In this document: piece by piece, positions 1-10,240 of the stretch
Position numbering within the stretch: position 1 is the stretch's first letter
Layout of the letters: each line of letters opens with the position of its first letter
Source of the DNA: Chitinophagales bacterium
Lineage (GTDB): Bacteria > Bacteroidota > Bacteroidia > Chitinophagales > UBA10324
DNA: 64,000 nucleotides
Assembly: GCA_013816805.1 (NCBI GenBank)
Contig: JACDDS010000004.1
Location: 201,066 to 265,065, forward strand
Reading direction: 5' to 3'
Notes under the pieces: generated by a model
Databases searched by the model: none
What the model was told of the DNA's origin: nothing
The model's input: the letters and a program-made list of their open reading frames with translations, nothing else
Made by a program: the position numbers and the translations under genes

Positions 1-1494
1 AGAAGGGCACGTCAGCAAATTCCTATTACCATTTCCGATCTTCCCATTAATCCCGATTATATTCAACAAGTATTAAATACAGGAGTTAAAATATTGAATA
101 ATTCGAAATGGTTAAACTCTATATCTATTGAAACATCTGATTCTATTGCTCTGAATGCAATCCGGCAATTTCCATTTGTTAAAAACTCTAACCCTATTGC
201 ACCCCGATCGGGTAAAGGAAAAATACCTGATAAAGACAACGCTTATGATTATCCCCAGCGTGTTGAATTATTTTCGGAATCTGATTATGGGGTTGCTTTC
301 CATCAAATTGACATGCTCAGAGGTGAGATCCTTCATCAGAGAGGATTTCGTGGTGATGGAATCATTATTACCGTGCTTGATGCCGGTTTTTTTAATGCAC
401 CTAACATAAGTCTCTTTGACAGTTTATATGCGGATCACCGGGTGTTGGGAACCAGGAGTTTTGTTACTGGTGAAGAAGATGTTTATGGAGGTGCAACGCA
501 CGGATGTTCCGTGCTTTCTACAATGGCAGCTAACCAACCTGGCATTATGGTGGGAACTGCCCCAAAAGCCAGTTTTTATTTATTTATAACAGAAGATGAA
601 AATTCTGAATATCCGATAGAAGAACACAACTGGGCGGCCGGTGCCGAAATGGCGGACAGCTTAGGGACGGATCTTATTACTTCGTCACTGGGCTACAGTG
701 TGTTTGAGGATTCTGTTTTTAACCATACTTATGAAGAGATGGATGGTAATACTACTATGGTCACGCGGGCCGCTGATATGGCCGCAAGCAAAGGCATTAT
801 AGTATGCAGCAGTGCAGGCAATGAGGGAAACCATCCCTGGCATTATATTACCGCTCCTGGTGATGCAGACAGTATTTTAACGGTAGGTGCCACTGATTCA
901 ACGGGAACCATTACAGCATTTAGTTCATATGGGCCTGCATCCGACGGAGACCTAAAGCCAAATGTGACTGCAGAAGGTATTGGTGTATATGTAGTGGACG
1001 CTTTTTCAGGAATACCCTACAAAAGCAATGGCACTTCTTTTTCGAACCCAATTATTGCAGGAATAACTGCCTGTTTGTGGCAGGCGCATCAGGAGGAAAA
1101 TAATATGGAGGTTATTGCTACCATACAAAAGAGTGCAAGCTTATATTATAATCCCAATGACTCAATGGGAAATGGCATTCCAAATTATGAGCTGGCAGAT
1201 CTGATACTTTCTAATAAGACACCGGAGAATTTAAATGTATCGAAACCAGTAATCTATCCAAACCCTTTTTCTGACCATGTAAATGTTTTGATTTCTTCCT
1301 CTGAAAATGAAAATATAACTATTGAAGGAGAGGACATTACCGGAAGAAAATTCTTTTCGAACCATTACTCCGTTCTAAGGGGCTTAAATTATTTTTCATT
1401 TCCACAAATGAGAAATCTTTCCAACGGCTATTATTTTATTCGATTCAATTACGGAGATCATGCGGACATTTTAAAAGTTCTAAAATCGGACTAG
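1..1494 (+). CDS. S8 (subtilisin-like) serine peptidase with T9SS sorting domain, 5' end missing
   Basis: The reading frame is open from base 1, so the gene begins upstream of the window; the TTG at 94 is only the first internal start-like codon. The subtilase triad is visible: Asp in ITVLDAGF (379-381), His in GGATHGCS (499-501) and Ser in NGTSFSNP (1036-1038), with the oxyanion Asn in SAGNEGN (820-822). A C-terminal domain of about 80 residues opens with VIYPNPFSDHVNV and ends FNYGDHADILKVLKSD, typical of type A T9SS cargo. Expected role: an exported protease secreted or anchored at the cell surface by the type IX system. The visible N-terminal part looks like the end of a prodomain. It is convergent with the next gene, with 7 bp between stops. 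Substrate unknown. Confidence 0.9.
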   Translation, partial: RRARQQIPITISDLPINPDYIQQVLNTGVKILNNSKWLNSISIETSDSIALNAIRQFPFVKNSNPIAPRSGKGKIPDKDNAYDYPQRVELFSESDYGVAFHQIDMLRGEILHQRGFRGDGIIITVLDAGFFNAPNISLFDSLYADHRVLGTRSFVTGEEDVYGGATHGCSVLSTMAANQPGIMVGTAPKASFYLFITEDENSEYPIEEHNWAAGAEMADSLGTDLITSSLGYSVFEDSVFNHTYEEMDGNTTMVTRAADMAASKGIIVCSSAGNEGNHPWHYITAPGDADSILTVGATDSTGTITAFSSYGPASDGDLKPNVTAEGIGVYVVDAFSGIPYKSNGTSFSNPIIAGITACLWQAHQEENNMEVIATIQKSASLYYNPNDSMGNGIPNYELADLILSNKTPENLNVSKPVIYPNPFSDHVNVLISSSENENITIEGEDITGRKFFSNHYSVLRGLNYFSFPQMRNLSNGYYFIRFNYGDHADILKVLKSD

Positions 1495-1501
1495 TTACAA
1501 T

Positions 1502-2734
1502 TCAATCTTCCAATTTTATCCAGTTACCATTTTCATATCTCAAAATGTGTACGGTCTTATTCTCATAAAACCATACAGGTTGGTCTTCGTTTGAAGATAT
1601 AACAGGCACAAATTTAAACTGATCGCCAATAAGAGTGGCAGTTTTATTAATATCCGAATCAGCAGCCATGCCGCCCAGCATTAAATTTCCGAAGAACATC
1701 ATCTGATCATAACCTCTCACAGCGTTTTCCGTTGGGCTCAGGTTAAATTTAGAAACATATTTATCCTTAAAAAATTTAGCTGCTTTTCCATCTTTATCTA
1801 GCCAAAAAGAGCTCGAGATGTTTATGTTAATTTTATCTAAAGCAGCTTGGGAAATGAATGTGCACTTATTCCAGGTAGGCATTCCATACACCTCCACTTC
1901 ATAATCTTCAGACAAATGGCTTAATTGCTTAATAACGCTGTTTGCAAACGGTTCATCAGAACTGGCCACTATAACAATGTTTTTATCCAAAGCTGAAAGG
2001 GAATCTTTCAAATTTTTATAATTATTTACAGTACTGTCCGTAAACTCCATATATTGAATCTTTTGTGCTTCAGAAGGCCGATCATTTTTAAAAAAACCAG
2101 CCAGTTCAAGGTCGCTTTCCCTATTTCGGTGAATTAAAAAAACTTTTTTCCCGGCGTAATTTTTTTCCAGATACGATTCAATTTTCTGACAGTGCGATTG
2201 AAGAGTCGCGTTAGCCATAAGGTAAAATGAGTTAGGCTCTTTACTGACCACCATAGCTGAGTACGGAGACAGAAGGTAAATTTTATTTTCAGATGAAAAT
2301 TTTTCTACCACCTGTAAACGATTATTTAAAACAGGTCCCATAATAAGATCTGCTGTCTTTATTTCGTCATTTTTTAATATCGATAACAAGTGAACAGAAT
2401 CTCCTGAATCATAAGCCAGAAGCTTAAGCTGGAGACCAAGAGATTTAAGTGAGTCAAGGGCAAGTAAAAGTCCCTGGTAATATTCAACAGCAAGCTGTGT
2501 TTCATCAGGTATAAAAAAGTTACCCTTTAATAAGTCCCTGATATAAATCTTACCTGATTCGAAGGGCAAAAATAAGGCTACAGTGTATTGCTTTTTTTTC
2601 TGAAAGAAATTTTGTGAAGGAGGCTTTGAAAGAATGCTGTCCGGTAATATCTGGCTGCTATCAGTCTGCGCAATGCAGCCTAATGCAAGAAAGTTTAAAA
2701 AAAATAAAAGAATAAAGAGTTTATTCCCACTCAA
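1502..2734 (-). CDS. Exported periplasmic-binding-fold (type 1) protein
   Basis: The protein has an N-terminal hydrophobic segment ending in GCIAQTDS, which fits a signal peptide cut after AQ. The body resembles the type 1 periplasmic-binding fold of branched-chain amino-acid receptors and LpoA-like proteins ([52 protein letters not shown]). The frame can open at GTG 2773, but that start is buried 53 bp inside guaA and puts about 13 polar residues before the signal sequence. TTG at 2734 gives a cleaner signal peptide and a 14 bp overlap with guaA, so it is preferred; this is inference. In Bacteroidota such proteins often carry LysM domains and sit near guaA; no LysM is visible here. Probably co-transcribed with guaA. 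Ligand unknown. Confidence 0.6.
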   Translation of the reverse strand: MSGNKLFILLFFLNFLALGCIAQTDSSQILPDSILSKPPSQNFFQKKKQYTVALFLPFESGKIYIRDLLKGNFFIPDETQLAVEYYQGLLLALDSLKSLGLQLKLLAYDSGDSVHLLSILKNDEIKTADLIMGPVLNNRLQVVEKFSSENKIYLLSPYSAMVVSKEPNSFYLMANATLQSHCQKIESYLEKNYAGKKVFLIHRNRESDLELAGFFKNDRPSEAQKIQYMEFTDSTVNNYKNLKDSLSALDKNIVIVASSDEPFANSVIKQLSHLSEDYEVEVYGMPTWNKCTFISQAALDKININISSSFWLDKDGKAAKFFKDKYVSKFNLSPTENAVRGYDQMMFFGNLMLGGMAADSDINKTATLIGDQFKFVPVISSNEDQPVWFYENKTVHILRYENGNWIKLED

Positions 2735-4259
2735 TGGTTGACGGAGGTTTAGAACTGATATCGTACACCACACGATTAATACCCTTCACACTATTGATAA
2801 TTTCACTTGAAACGTTTGCCAGAAAAGAATAGGGTAGATGGCTCCAATCCGCAGTCATTCCGTCTGTTGATTCTACCGCCCTGATACAGATTGCATTTTC
2901 ATACGTACGTTCATCGCCCATCACTCCTACAGATTGCACCGGGAGTAAAATGGCACCTGCCTGCCATACCTTATCATATAAGTCATGCTTTCGCAAAGCG
3001 TTTATCAGGATGTCATCCGCCTCCTGTACAAGGCTTATTTTTTCTGCTGTAATATCTCCGAGAATCCTTATAGCCAATCCCGGACCAGGGAACGGGTGCC
3101 TCCTTAATATTTCTTCCGGAACATGAAGCTCCTTGCCAATGAGCCTCACTTCATCTTTAAAAAGTGATCTAACCGGCTCAACAAGTTTCAGATTAATATC
3201 CTTGGGTAATCCACCTACATTGTGATGGCTCTTTATGGTTTGCGAAGGACCATGAACAGAAATGGATTCTATCACATCCGGGTATATAGTTCCCTGGGCA
3301 AGCCATTTAATTTTATTAAGCTTCTGCGCTTCCTCCTCAAATATCCGAATGAATTGTTCGCCTATAACTTTTCGCTTTTTCTCAGGATCACTTATTCCCT
3401 GCAAAGCTTTTAAAAAACGATCACCTGCCTGAATACCGTCAATATTTAAACCCATTTGCTTGTAGGCGCTCATCACTTTTTGAAATTCATTTTTACGGAG
3501 CAATCCATTATCTATAAAAAAGCAAAAAAGATTTTGCCCTATAGCATAATGAAGTATGGCAGCTGTAACAGATGAATCGACTCCGCCCGATAATGCCAGC
3601 ATCACGTGCTCATTCCCGACCTTATTTTTAATGTCGTCAACTGCGGTATCAATAAAAGCTGCGGGTGTCCAGGTCTGTGCGCAGCCACAAACACCCACAC
3701 AAAAATTGTAGAGTATTTTTTTTCCTTCTACCGAATGAAAAACTTCCGGATGAAACTGAAATCCATAAACCGGTTGCCCATATGAACCATTAAGGCTGCG
3801 GAATGCAGCAACTTCCACGTTAGATGAATTGGCTAATAATTCAAATTGCCTGGAAATATGAGTAATGGTGTCTGCATGAGACATCCAGACCTGGCTGCCA
3901 TCATTTACATCTTTAAGCATTACATCTTCACTGGGAAGCTTATGTAGATGAGCCCGGCCATATTCCCGTCTCGATGACCTCATAACTTCACCGCCTGTTT
4001 TAAATGCAATAAGCTGAGCGCCATAACATACTCCAAGAACAGGAACTTTTCCCAGTAAATTATTCAGGTCTACATCAGGGAAATCTTTATCATGTACAGA
4101 AAAAGGACTGCCCGAAAGAATAATTCCTTTTACCTCAGCATCCGGATATGGAAACTTATGATACGGGTAAATCTCACAATAGATTTTTAATTCACGTACG
4201 CGGCGGGCAATAAGTTGTGTATATTGGGAACCAAAATCAATAATTAAGATTTTCTCCAT
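2721..4259 (-). CDS. guaA: GMP synthase (glutamine-hydrolysing)
   Basis: Converts XMP, glutamine and ATP to GMP, the last step of de novo guanine nucleotide synthesis in the cytosol. The N-terminal class I glutamine amidotransferase domain starts [17 protein letters not shown], with nucleophile Cys78 in GVCYGAQ and His170/Glu172 in FQFHPEV. The PP-loop ATP pyrophosphatase domain has SGGVDSS at 224-230, and the C-terminal dimerisation domain ends KPPSTIEWE. All key residues are present and the length (512 aa) is normal. The frame extends 11 codons upstream to 4292, but the family begins at [12 protein letters not shown], and a consensus promoter lies across the longer start (4266-4297), so 4259 is chosen. 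Confidence 0.96.
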   Translation of the reverse strand: MEKILIIDFGSQYTQLIARRVRELKIYCEIYPYHKFPYPDAEVKGIILSGSPFSVHDKDFPDVDLNNLLGKVPVLGVCYGAQLIAFKTGGEVMRSSRREYGRAHLHKLPSEDVMLKDVNDGSQVWMSHADTITHISRQFELLANSSNVEVAAFRSLNGSYGQPVYGFQFHPEVFHSVEGKKILYNFCVGVCGCAQTWTPAAFIDTAVDDIKNKVGNEHVMLALSGGVDSSVTAAILHYAIGQNLFCFFIDNGLLRKNEFQKVMSAYKQMGLNIDGIQAGDRFLKALQGISDPEKKRKVIGEQFIRIFEEEAQKLNKIKWLAQGTIYPDVIESISVHGPSQTIKSHHNVGGLPKDINLKLVEPVRSLFKDEVRLIGKELHVPEEILRRHPFPGPGLAIRILGDITAEKISLVQEADDILINALRKHDLYDKVWQAGAILLPVQSVGVMGDERTYENAICIRAVESTDGMTADWSHLPYSFLANVSSEIINSVKGINRVVYDISSKPPSTIEWE

Positions 4260-4265
4260 GTGCTT

Positions 4266-4297
4266 CAAAGTTAACTCTAAGGAATTTTCCATCCAAA
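4266..4297 (-). promoter_or_regulatory. Candidate Bacteroidota promoter of guaA
   Basis: Read on the minus strand: -33 element TTTG (4297-4294), a 20-nt spacer, then the -7 element TAACTTTG (4273-4266). This matches the phylum consensus TTTG-N19-21-TAnnTTTG exactly. The box ends only 6 nt before the guaA ATG, so a transcript from here would be almost leaderless. Found by eye; no start-site data. Confidence 0.5.
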
Positions 4298-4422
4298 GAA
4301 TTAAGCATTCTCTGGTTAAATCATATTAAATCATAACCACTTAAATTTATTTTGAATTTTTATCGGTTTCAGAAACCAATGAAATAAGAGAAAATTGATC
4401 AGACGATTAATTCCTACCGTTA

Positions 4423-5001
4423 TCATTTCTTTTTCCAATCCTCATATAATTTAAATAATGCCGGTGTCAGAATTTTATTTCTATAGAACCCGCTTTCATT
4501 TCTTTGCCGGAAGCACTCATAAAGGGATACAGCGCATGCCACTGAAATATTCAAACTTTGGATCATGCCTGCCTGTGGAATAATAAAGTTGCCATCTGAT
4601 AAAGTGGAAGCAATGTTTGAGACACCGGTATGTTCATTCCCAAAAACTAAAGCTGTGGATTGGGTTAAATCCAGGTTATAAACTGATGTTGAAGCATTAT
4701 CGAGCCGTGTAGAAAAGATGCGGGAGTACCTGTTTCTTACTTCATGCAGGCATTCCCTGGTATCGGAAAAATGGTGTATCGTTAACCACTTGCTTGCACT
4801 GGCGGACGATTTCTTTCCAAAGTCAGATATTTTTTTTCCTTTGGGGGAAATAATAAAAACTTCCTGAATTCCAACGGCATCACATGACCGGAGCACCGCT
4901 GAAATATTATGATGGTCCCATACATCTTCCAGAATTACCGTTAAATCCAGTTGCCTGGCCGCTAATACATCCTTCATCCGTTGATCGCGTCTATCCGTCA
5001 T
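4423..5001 (-). CDS. trmH: TrmH-family (SpoU) tRNA/rRNA 2'-O-ribose methyltransferase
   Basis: A SPOUT-class SAM-dependent methyltransferase that most likely methylates the 2'-O of G18 in tRNA. The three SpoU motifs are present: motif 1 HHNISAVLRSCDA with its Asn and Arg, motif 2 ALVFGNEHTGVS with its Glu, and motif 3 IPQAGMIQSLNISVA, which forms the trefoil-knot SAM pocket. The N-terminus (RRDQRMKDVLAARQLDLTVILEDV) resembles TrmH rather than the larger RlmB/TsnR proteins, and 192 aa is close to the core family size. It lies alone between guaA and gyrA, divergent from gyrA. The exact RNA target is inferred from family resemblance. Confidence 0.85.
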   Translation of the reverse strand: MTDRRDQRMKDVLAARQLDLTVILEDVWDHHNISAVLRSCDAVGIQEVFIISPKGKKISDFGKKSSASASKWLTIHHFSDTRECLHEVRNRYSRIFSTRLDNASTSVYNLDLTQSTALVFGNEHTGVSNIASTLSDGNFIIPQAGMIQSLNISVACAVSLYECFRQRNESGFYRNKILTPALFKLYEDWKKK

Positions 5002-5146
5002 GTTTTCAATTTTCGAAATTAAATAAGCTGTATCTTTTACTACTGCTGATTATTTTCATTTTTATCTAACGCAATTAGTATAACCCTGCAATAATCATTG
5101 TAATCCACAAAATATTAACTTATAAACACCCGTAGTGTTTATCCAA

Positions 5147-5185
5147 TTTGGGCATCCCTTCTTCCTTTTATAATTTGTAAATTTG
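5147..5185 (+). promoter_or_regulatory. Possible gyrA promoter
   Basis: TTTG at 5147-5150 is followed after 19 nt by ATAATTTG (5170-5177), which misses the TA of the -7 consensus. A perfect TAAATTTG at 5178-5185 is 27 nt away, too far for the usual spacing. Either could serve. The expected leader would be about 65-75 nt. Weak call. Confidence 0.3.
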
Positions 5186-5252
5186 CTCTGTTCCAAGCCT
5201 CGAAATCAGGATTGGAAATTTTTAAGATTTTCTTCTAAACTAATACGCTCTG

Positions 5253-7772
5253 ATGGTAAATGGCAATAAGGTAATACCGGTTAATATTGAAGAGGAAATG
5301 AAGACTGCTTACATCGATTATTCGATGTCGGTGATTGTTTCCCGAGCCATTCCAGATGCCCGTGATGGCCTGAAGCCTGTACAGCGGCGAATCCTTTTTG
5401 CAATGAACGAATTGGGGCTTGGGTTTAACCGGCCCTACAAAAAGTCGGCTCGTATAGTTGGTGAGGTTTTAGGAAAATACCATCCTCATGGTGATAGCGC
5501 TGTTTATGAAGCGATGGTTCGAATGGCGCAGCCCTGGTCCCTTCGGTATCCGTTGGTGGATGGGCAGGGAAACTTTGGCTCACTGGATAATGATCCTCCC
5601 GCGGCAATGCGGTATACAGAGGCCCGCCTTCAAAGAATGGCGGAAGAGATGATGACAGATATTGATAAGGATACTGTTGACTTCCAGTTTAATTTTGACG
5701 ATACCCTTAAGGAACCTACGGTACTACCCAGTCGAATCCCTAATTTGCTTATTAACGGAGCGTCCGGTATTGCAGTCGGTATGGCAACTAATATATTGCC
5801 TCATAATCTTTCCGAAGTAATTGATGGCATTGTTGCCTACATTGAAAATAAGGATATCTCTATTGAAGACCTTATAAAGTTTGTAAAGGCTCCTGATTTC
5901 CCTACGGGAGGAATTATTTATGGATACGATGGTGTGAGGCAGGGGCTATTGAGCGGCCGCGGAAAAGTAGTAGTTCGTGCCCGCACCAATATTGAAATAA
6001 TGAAAAACGGGAAGGAGCGGATTGTAATCACGGAAGTTCCTTATCAGGTAAATAAAGCGCTCATCCATGCCAAAATTCATGAACTGGCAGTAGATAAAGT
6101 CATTGATGGTATTGCAGAATCACGGGATGAATCAGACCGGCATGGAGTAAGGCTGGTAGTAGAGCTCAAGAAAGATGCTATTCCGAATGTGGTTTTAAAC
6201 CAGCTTTTTAAGTTCACCCAGTTACAGAACTCTTATGGCATAAACAACATCGCGCTTGTAGCGGGCCGGCCAAAGCAAATGAATCTTAAGGATATGATTT
6301 CCGTGTTTGTTGATTTTCGCCATGAAGTACTTGTCCGCCGGACTAAGTATGAATTATCCGAAGCAGAAAAACGAGCGCATATACTTGAAGGTCTGCTTAT
6401 TGCACTTGATCACCTCGATGAAGTGATTAGCTTGATCAGGTCGTCCAAAACACCTGATGATGCGCTGAAAGGTTTGATGAAACAGTTTAATCTTTCGGAA
6501 ATTCAAAGCAAGGCTATCCTTGATATGCGTTTACAGCGGTTAACTGGTCTGGAGCGTGATAAAATCCGGGATGAATATAAAGAGGTGATGCGTTTGATCG
6601 ATTATTACAAAGATGTGCTTTCGAATGAGACCCTTAGGTTCGAAATTATTAAGGATGAGATGCTTGAAATGAAAAAGAAGTACGGTGATGAGCGCCGTAC
6701 CGAGATCGTCTATTCAGCGGAAGATATGAATATAGAGGACCTTATTGCTGATGATGAAATGGTTATCACGATCAGTCACCTGGGATATATTAAAAGAACC
6801 AGCCTCAGCAGTTACCGAAAGCAGGGAAGAGGCGGCAAAGGCTCTATTGGGAGCGGCTCGCGGGATGAGGATTTTATTGAACATCTCTTTATAGCATCAA
6901 ACCATAATTACCTGTTATTTTTTACAGAGCAGGGCAGATGCTACTGGCTGAAAGTATATGAAATACCGGAGGGAAATAAAACGGTGAAGGGAAGAGCCAT
7001 TCAAAATGTAATTAATCTCCCTGCAGATGATAATGTCCGGGCAGTAATTAATGTAAAAGACCTTTCCAATGAAGAATTCCTGAAAAATAACTACCTGATA
7101 TTCTGTACCAAAAAAGGAATTATCAAGAAAACAACATTAGAAGAATTCAGCCGGCCACGTGCTTCAGGTATCAATGCAATTTCCATAAAAGAGGGTGATG
7201 AACTGCTTGAAGTAAAGATGACGAATGGAAAATGTGAAGTCCTTATGGCGGTAAGGAATGGATTTGCCATCCGTTTTAATGAAGAAAAAGTTCGCCCTAT
7301 GGGCCGGGCAGCCGCAGGCGTAATCGGGATAAAATTTAAAAAGAAGGATGACGTGGTGGTAGGAATGGTTTGCGTGGATAAGAAAGATACTACCAAGACA
7401 ATTCTTGTGGTATCTGAAAAGGGATATGGGAAGCGAACTGACATAGATGAATACAGGATTACAGGAAGAGGTGCCAAAGGGGTGAAAACATTAAATGTTA
7501 CGCCAAAAACTGGTACGCTCGTTGCCATGAAGGCAGTTACTAATAGTGATGATCTGATGATCATTAATAAGTCAGGCGTCGTTATCAGGATGTCTATGAG
7601 TGATATAAAAGTAATAGGCCGGGCTACCCAGGGTGTTAAGCTGATTAGACTAAATAAAGAGGATGAGATAGCTAGTGTGGCTAAAATAGAAGTGGATAAT
7701 TCAGAAATTATTGATGATATCGATAATGAAAAATCGGGTGATCCGCAGGGAGACTTGTTCAGTAAAAATTAA
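5253..7772 (+). CDS. gyrA: DNA gyrase subunit A
   Basis: The breakage-reunion subunit of type II topoisomerase; with GyrB it introduces negative supercoils. The N-terminus is canonical ([20 protein letters not shown]), the catalytic Tyr121 lies in [10 protein letters not shown], and the C-terminal beta-pinwheel domain carries the GyrA box QGRGGKG, which distinguishes gyrase from topoisomerase IV ParC. The quinolone-determining region reads [19 protein letters not shown] with Ser82 and Glu86 (E. coli Ser83 and Asp87), so no classical resistance substitution is seen. The C-terminus is acidic and variable. At 839 aa it is full length. A TPR protein follows 25 bp downstream on the same strand. 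Confidence 0.98.
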   Translation: MVNGNKVIPVNIEEEMKTAYIDYSMSVIVSRAIPDARDGLKPVQRRILFAMNELGLGFNRPYKKSARIVGEVLGKYHPHGDSAVYEAMVRMAQPWSLRYPLVDGQGNFGSLDNDPPAAMRYTEARLQRMAEEMMTDIDKDTVDFQFNFDDTLKEPTVLPSRIPNLLINGASGIAVGMATNILPHNLSEVIDGIVAYIENKDISIEDLIKFVKAPDFPTGGIIYGYDGVRQGLLSGRGKVVVRARTNIEIMKNGKERIVITEVPYQVNKALIHAKIHELAVDKVIDGIAESRDESDRHGVRLVVELKKDAIPNVVLNQLFKFTQLQNSYGINNIALVAGRPKQMNLKDMISVFVDFRHEVLVRRTKYELSEAEKRAHILEGLLIALDHLDEVISLIRSSKTPDDALKGLMKQFNLSEIQSKAILDMRLQRLTGLERDKIRDEYKEVMRLIDYYKDVLSNETLRFEIIKDEMLEMKKKYGDERRTEIVYSAEDMNIEDLIADDEMVITISHLGYIKRTSLSSYRKQGRGGKGSIGSGSRDEDFIEHLFIASNHNYLLFFTEQGRCYWLKVYEIPEGNKTVKGRAIQNVINLPADDNVRAVINVKDLSNEEFLKNNYLIFCTKKGIIKKTTLEEFSRPRASGINAISIKEGDELLEVKMTNGKCEVLMAVRNGFAIRFNEEKVRPMGRAAAGVIGIKFKKKDDVVVGMVCVDKKDTTKTILVVSEKGYGKRTDIDEYRITGRGAKGVKTLNVTPKTGTLVAMKAVTNSDDLMIINKSGVVIRMSMSDIKVIGRATQGVKLIRLNKEDEIASVAKIEVDNSEIIDDIDNEKSGDPQGDLFSKN

Positions 7773-7797
7773 TTTAACACATCATAAAAAACATTCC

Positions 7798-8958
7798 ATG
7801 AAAAAGTTCGTGTTGTTTGTAACCTCATTGGTTCTTTCATTCAATGTATTTTCCCAATCTTCTGCGGTGGTAAGTGCCTGGAATTATATCAAAAGTGGCG
7901 AAATGGAAAATGCGCGTACTTCTATTGAAGGAGCCACGCAGGATTCAAAGACTGCCGCCTGGCCTAAAACATGGTTTTACCGTGCTACCATATACCTTTC
8001 CATGTATGATGATTCGGTAATGCGAAAAAAACATCCTGAAGCTCTTTCGGAAGCAATAAAATCATATGAAAAAGCAATGGAGCTGAACCCGAAGAATGAA
8101 TTTAAGGAACAGATACAACAGGGGTTGATTGAAAGTTCGTTCCATACATTTAATAATGGTGTAATACCCTATAACAATAAGGATTATGCGACTGCCTATG
8201 CATCTTTCAGGCAATCTGCCGATATCAACCAATATCTTAATACTACTTTTAATATGAAAAAAGTAGATACGTTATCCACATTATATGCTGCAAATGCTGC
8301 TGCCAAAGGCAAAAAATATGACGAAGCTACCCAGCTGTATCAACAGCTTCTGGATCAAAAAATAATGATGCCTGATATTTATTCCAATTTGGGTATGATT
8401 TACCTGGCGCAGGGAGACACCACTAAAGCCACGAATATTATTTCCGAGGGTTCCAAAATGTATCCTCAGGATGAGGGGCTTATGGTTCAGGAGCTCAATG
8501 TGTATTTATTCTCAAAGAAATATGATGAAGCTATAACGAAGCTGAATGCAGCTATACAGAAAGAGCCAAAGTTCACCGCACTGTATATTAACCTTGCTAA
8601 TGTATATGAACAGCAAAAGGATACGGTCAATGCCCGAAAAACGTACATGCAGGCTTTACAGGTAGATCCTAAAAGCTTTGATGCCTTTTATCGTTTAGGT
8701 GCCATGTACTACAACCAGGCGGTGGAACTGAACAACCAAATGAATAAGCTCGATCTTAATGCACAGAAAAAATACGATGTATTAAAGGTTGATCGTGATC
8801 AATTATTTAAGGCAGCGCTGCCGTACCTGGAGCAGGCTCACCAGATTGACCTGAAAGACATGGATACGATGTCCGCCTTGAAGGAATTGTATGCACGCCT
8901 GAATATGATGGATAAGCTTAATGACATCAAGCAGGAGATGGATGCCACGAAAGGTTAA
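7798..8958 (+). CDS. Exported tetratricopeptide-repeat protein
   Basis: The start is set at ATG 7798 because MKKFVLFVTSLVLSFNVFSQSSA is a clear signal peptide; the frame extends upstream only into the end of gyrA. The mature protein (about 365 aa) is TPR-like throughout, with helix pairs such as ALSEAIKSYEKAMELNPKN, EATQLYQQLLDQK, DIYSNLGMIYLAQGDTTKA, ALYINLANVYEQQKDTVNA and KTYMQALQVDPKSFDAFYRLG. No catalytic domain is visible. It probably works as a periplasmic scaffold. Such TPR genes commonly follow gyrA in this phylum (recollection, not checked here). It is likely co-transcribed with gyrA given the 25 bp gap. Function unknown. Confidence 0.85.
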   Translation: MKKFVLFVTSLVLSFNVFSQSSAVVSAWNYIKSGEMENARTSIEGATQDSKTAAWPKTWFYRATIYLSMYDDSVMRKKHPEALSEAIKSYEKAMELNPKNEFKEQIQQGLIESSFHTFNNGVIPYNNKDYATAYASFRQSADINQYLNTTFNMKKVDTLSTLYAANAAAKGKKYDEATQLYQQLLDQKIMMPDIYSNLGMIYLAQGDTTKATNIISEGSKMYPQDEGLMVQELNVYLFSKKYDEAITKLNAAIQKEPKFTALYINLANVYEQQKDTVNARKTYMQALQVDPKSFDAFYRLGAMYYNQAVELNNQMNKLDLNAQKKYDVLKVDRDQLFKAALPYLEQAHQIDLKDMDTMSALKELYARLNMMDKLNDIKQEMDATKG

Positions 8959-9151
8959 ACCACGAAGATCGATTGATGATAAAGGAGTGGGTTAAACTGT
9001 CCGCCTGAATGTATAAACAAGTAAGTTCCTACTTAACATAATATTAATTATAGGCACAAAGCAATTAAGGTTGGCTCTTTACTTAGTGAAGTGAAGCTTC
9101 GGAGAAAGAAAACAAAAAAATATTATCTTCATTTATTAAAGAATAAAAATT

Positions 9152-9545
9152 ATGAATCCAAAAATGATATGGTCAAATTTAGCCGTGAGCGATTTAGAGC
9201 GAACAACAAAATTCTATACTGAATTAGGCTTTAAGCCTAACGGTGCCAATAAAGAATTAACAAGTTTTATTGTTGGCGAAAATGATTTTGTAATGCACTT
9301 CTTTAAGAGATATACTCAAATCCAGTATAAAAAGTGAAATAGCCGACTCACAAAACGTAAACGAAGTTTTATTTACACTTTCCGCTCAAAGCAAAGACCA
9401 TGTGGATAATTGGGAAAAAGAGGTTGAAAAAGCAGGCGGGAAAATTATTTCTAGGCCGGAAGAATTTGGAAAAGGATATTATGGTTTTGTTTTTGCCGAC
9501 CCGGATGGTCATAGGTTTAATGTCTTTTTTATGGAAGGCCTCTAA
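9152..9545 (+). pseudogene. Glyoxalase/VOC-family protein, frameshifted
   Basis: The first part (9152 to about 9305) encodes MNPKMIWSNLAVSDLERTTK and continues to NDFVMHFF, the first beta-alpha-beta module of a vicinal-oxygen-chelate protein. That frame stops at 9335-9337. The second module continues in the next frame (frame 3) from about 9303 to the stop at 9543-9545: ILKSSIKSEIADSQNVNE, then KDHVDNWEKEVEKAGGKI and GYYGFVFADPDGHRFNVFFM. The break falls in a short T run at 9299-9304, where one extra T (or loss of two) restores a normal protein of about 130 aa. It is either a recent pseudogene or a sequencing error in the homopolymer. No separate function can be assigned to the pieces. Confidence 0.75.
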
Positions 9546-9860
9546 TTATATAAATAAACAAAGGCGGACAGAGAATGCTCGAACTCACTATAAGGTATTA
9601 GCTAAGCTGCCTACAATGTTAACCTGCGGAAAGAGATTATACTGCCACTGAAAATTATTTTTTAAATCTCCCACCCTTCAAAAAGAAATTTCTCTTCTCC
9701 CCCAGCTTCACTCCCCGGAGATTTAAAGTGTTAGAGGAGGAAGTTGCAGAAAATAAATGAAGCAACCGTAGTTAAAAGATTAGTTTCCCTCTGTGCGGAT
9801 TTTATTTCTTCTTCCCCTTTTTCTTCTTAACAAAAACATTACAAAATTTTCTCAAAAAAA
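9546..9860. other. Intergenic gap with no recognised content
   Basis: This AT-rich spacer lies between the broken VOC gene and the ArsR promoter. No convincing coding frame, RNA gene or strong hairpin was seen on either strand. Confidence 0.5.
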
Positions 9861-9892
9861 TTTGCGTAGTTAAATAACTACACATACATTTG
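9861..9892 (+). promoter_or_regulatory. Core promoter of the arsR cassette
   Basis: TTTG at 9861-9864, a 20-nt spacer, then TACATTTG at 9885-9892: an exact match to the Bacteroidota -33/-7 consensus. The start codon of arsR is at 9911, so the leader should be only about 10-15 nt. Both core elements are interleaved with the palindromic operators described next. Confidence 0.65.
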
Positions 9893-9907
9893 TAGTCAAA
9901 TAGCTAC
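9866..9907 (+). promoter_or_regulatory. Two palindromic operators for the ArsR-type repressor
   Basis: Operator 1 (9866-9881) reads GTAGTTA-AA-TAACTAC, a perfect 7+7 bp inverted repeat with a 2-nt centre, lying between the -33 and -7 boxes. Operator 2 (9892-9907) reads GTAGTCAAATAGCTAC, conserved in the outer GTAG/CTAC arms, and begins at the last base of the -7 box. Centres are 26 bp apart. Flanking TGCG before operator 1 and CGCA after operator 2 extend the symmetry of the whole block. Binding of a dimer at either site would block RNA polymerase, so autorepression by the adjacent ArsR protein is the natural reading (inference). Confidence 0.65.
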
Positions 9908-9910
9908 GCA

Positions 9911-10234
9911 ATGAATTTAAGACGTGATGTATTTCAGGCCATAGCAGACCCTACAAGAAGGGCTATTTTGTTGTTAGTGGCTTCCCAGGCAATTACAGCC
10001 GGAGCAATAGCCTCAAACTTTATCACAGCCAGACCCACCGTTTCAAAACACCTGCAGATACTCACCGAGTGCGGATTGCTCAATCAGGAGCAAAACGGCA
10101 GGGAAATTTTCTATCTCATCAATGCAAAAAAAATGAAAGAAGTAGCCGACTTTATTGAGCCATTCCGCAAAATGTGGGATGACAGGTTTAATAAATTGGA
10201 AACAATTATGAAAAAATACAAATCAAAAAAATAG
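9911..10234 (+). CDS. ArsR-family winged-helix transcriptional repressor
   Basis: A 107-aa protein with the ArsR/SmtB winged-helix fold: N-terminal [19 protein letters not shown], recognition helix region [18 protein letters not shown] (about 45-62), and wing [17 protein letters not shown]. The metal-binding CxC motif of ArsR/SmtB is absent; the only Cys is in TECGLL, so it is probably not a metal sensor. This subtype is regularly paired with SRPBCC proteins, as here, where the next gene starts 6 bp after its stop. It probably represses its own promoter through the two palindromes just upstream. The effector is unknown. Confidence 0.9.
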   Translation: MNLRRDVFQAIADPTRRAILLLVASQAITAGAIASNFITARPTVSKHLQILTECGLLNQEQNGREIFYLINAKKMKEVADFIEPFRKMWDDRFNKLETIMKKYKSKK

Positions 10235-10240
10235 AATAAC

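Noticed and set aside
2735..2773. Longer N-terminus of the periplasmic-binding protein (GTG at 2773)
   Set aside because: It would place 13 non-hydrophobic residues ahead of the signal peptide and 53 bp inside guaA; TTG 2734 fits better.
5425..5607. gyrA read as parC (topoisomerase IV subunit A)
   Set aside because: The C-terminal domain has the GyrA box QGRGGKG, which ParC lacks.
7091..7564. 157-codon open frame on the minus strand inside gyrA
   Set aside because: It lies entirely inside gyrA, is rich in Ser/Thr/Phe as expected for an antisense shadow, and has no family features.
9400..9651. 83-codon frame over the second half of the VOC gene
   Set aside because: The frame that encodes the VOC fold is the neighbouring one; this frame gives a Lys/Gly-rich sequence without structure and runs past the VOC stop.
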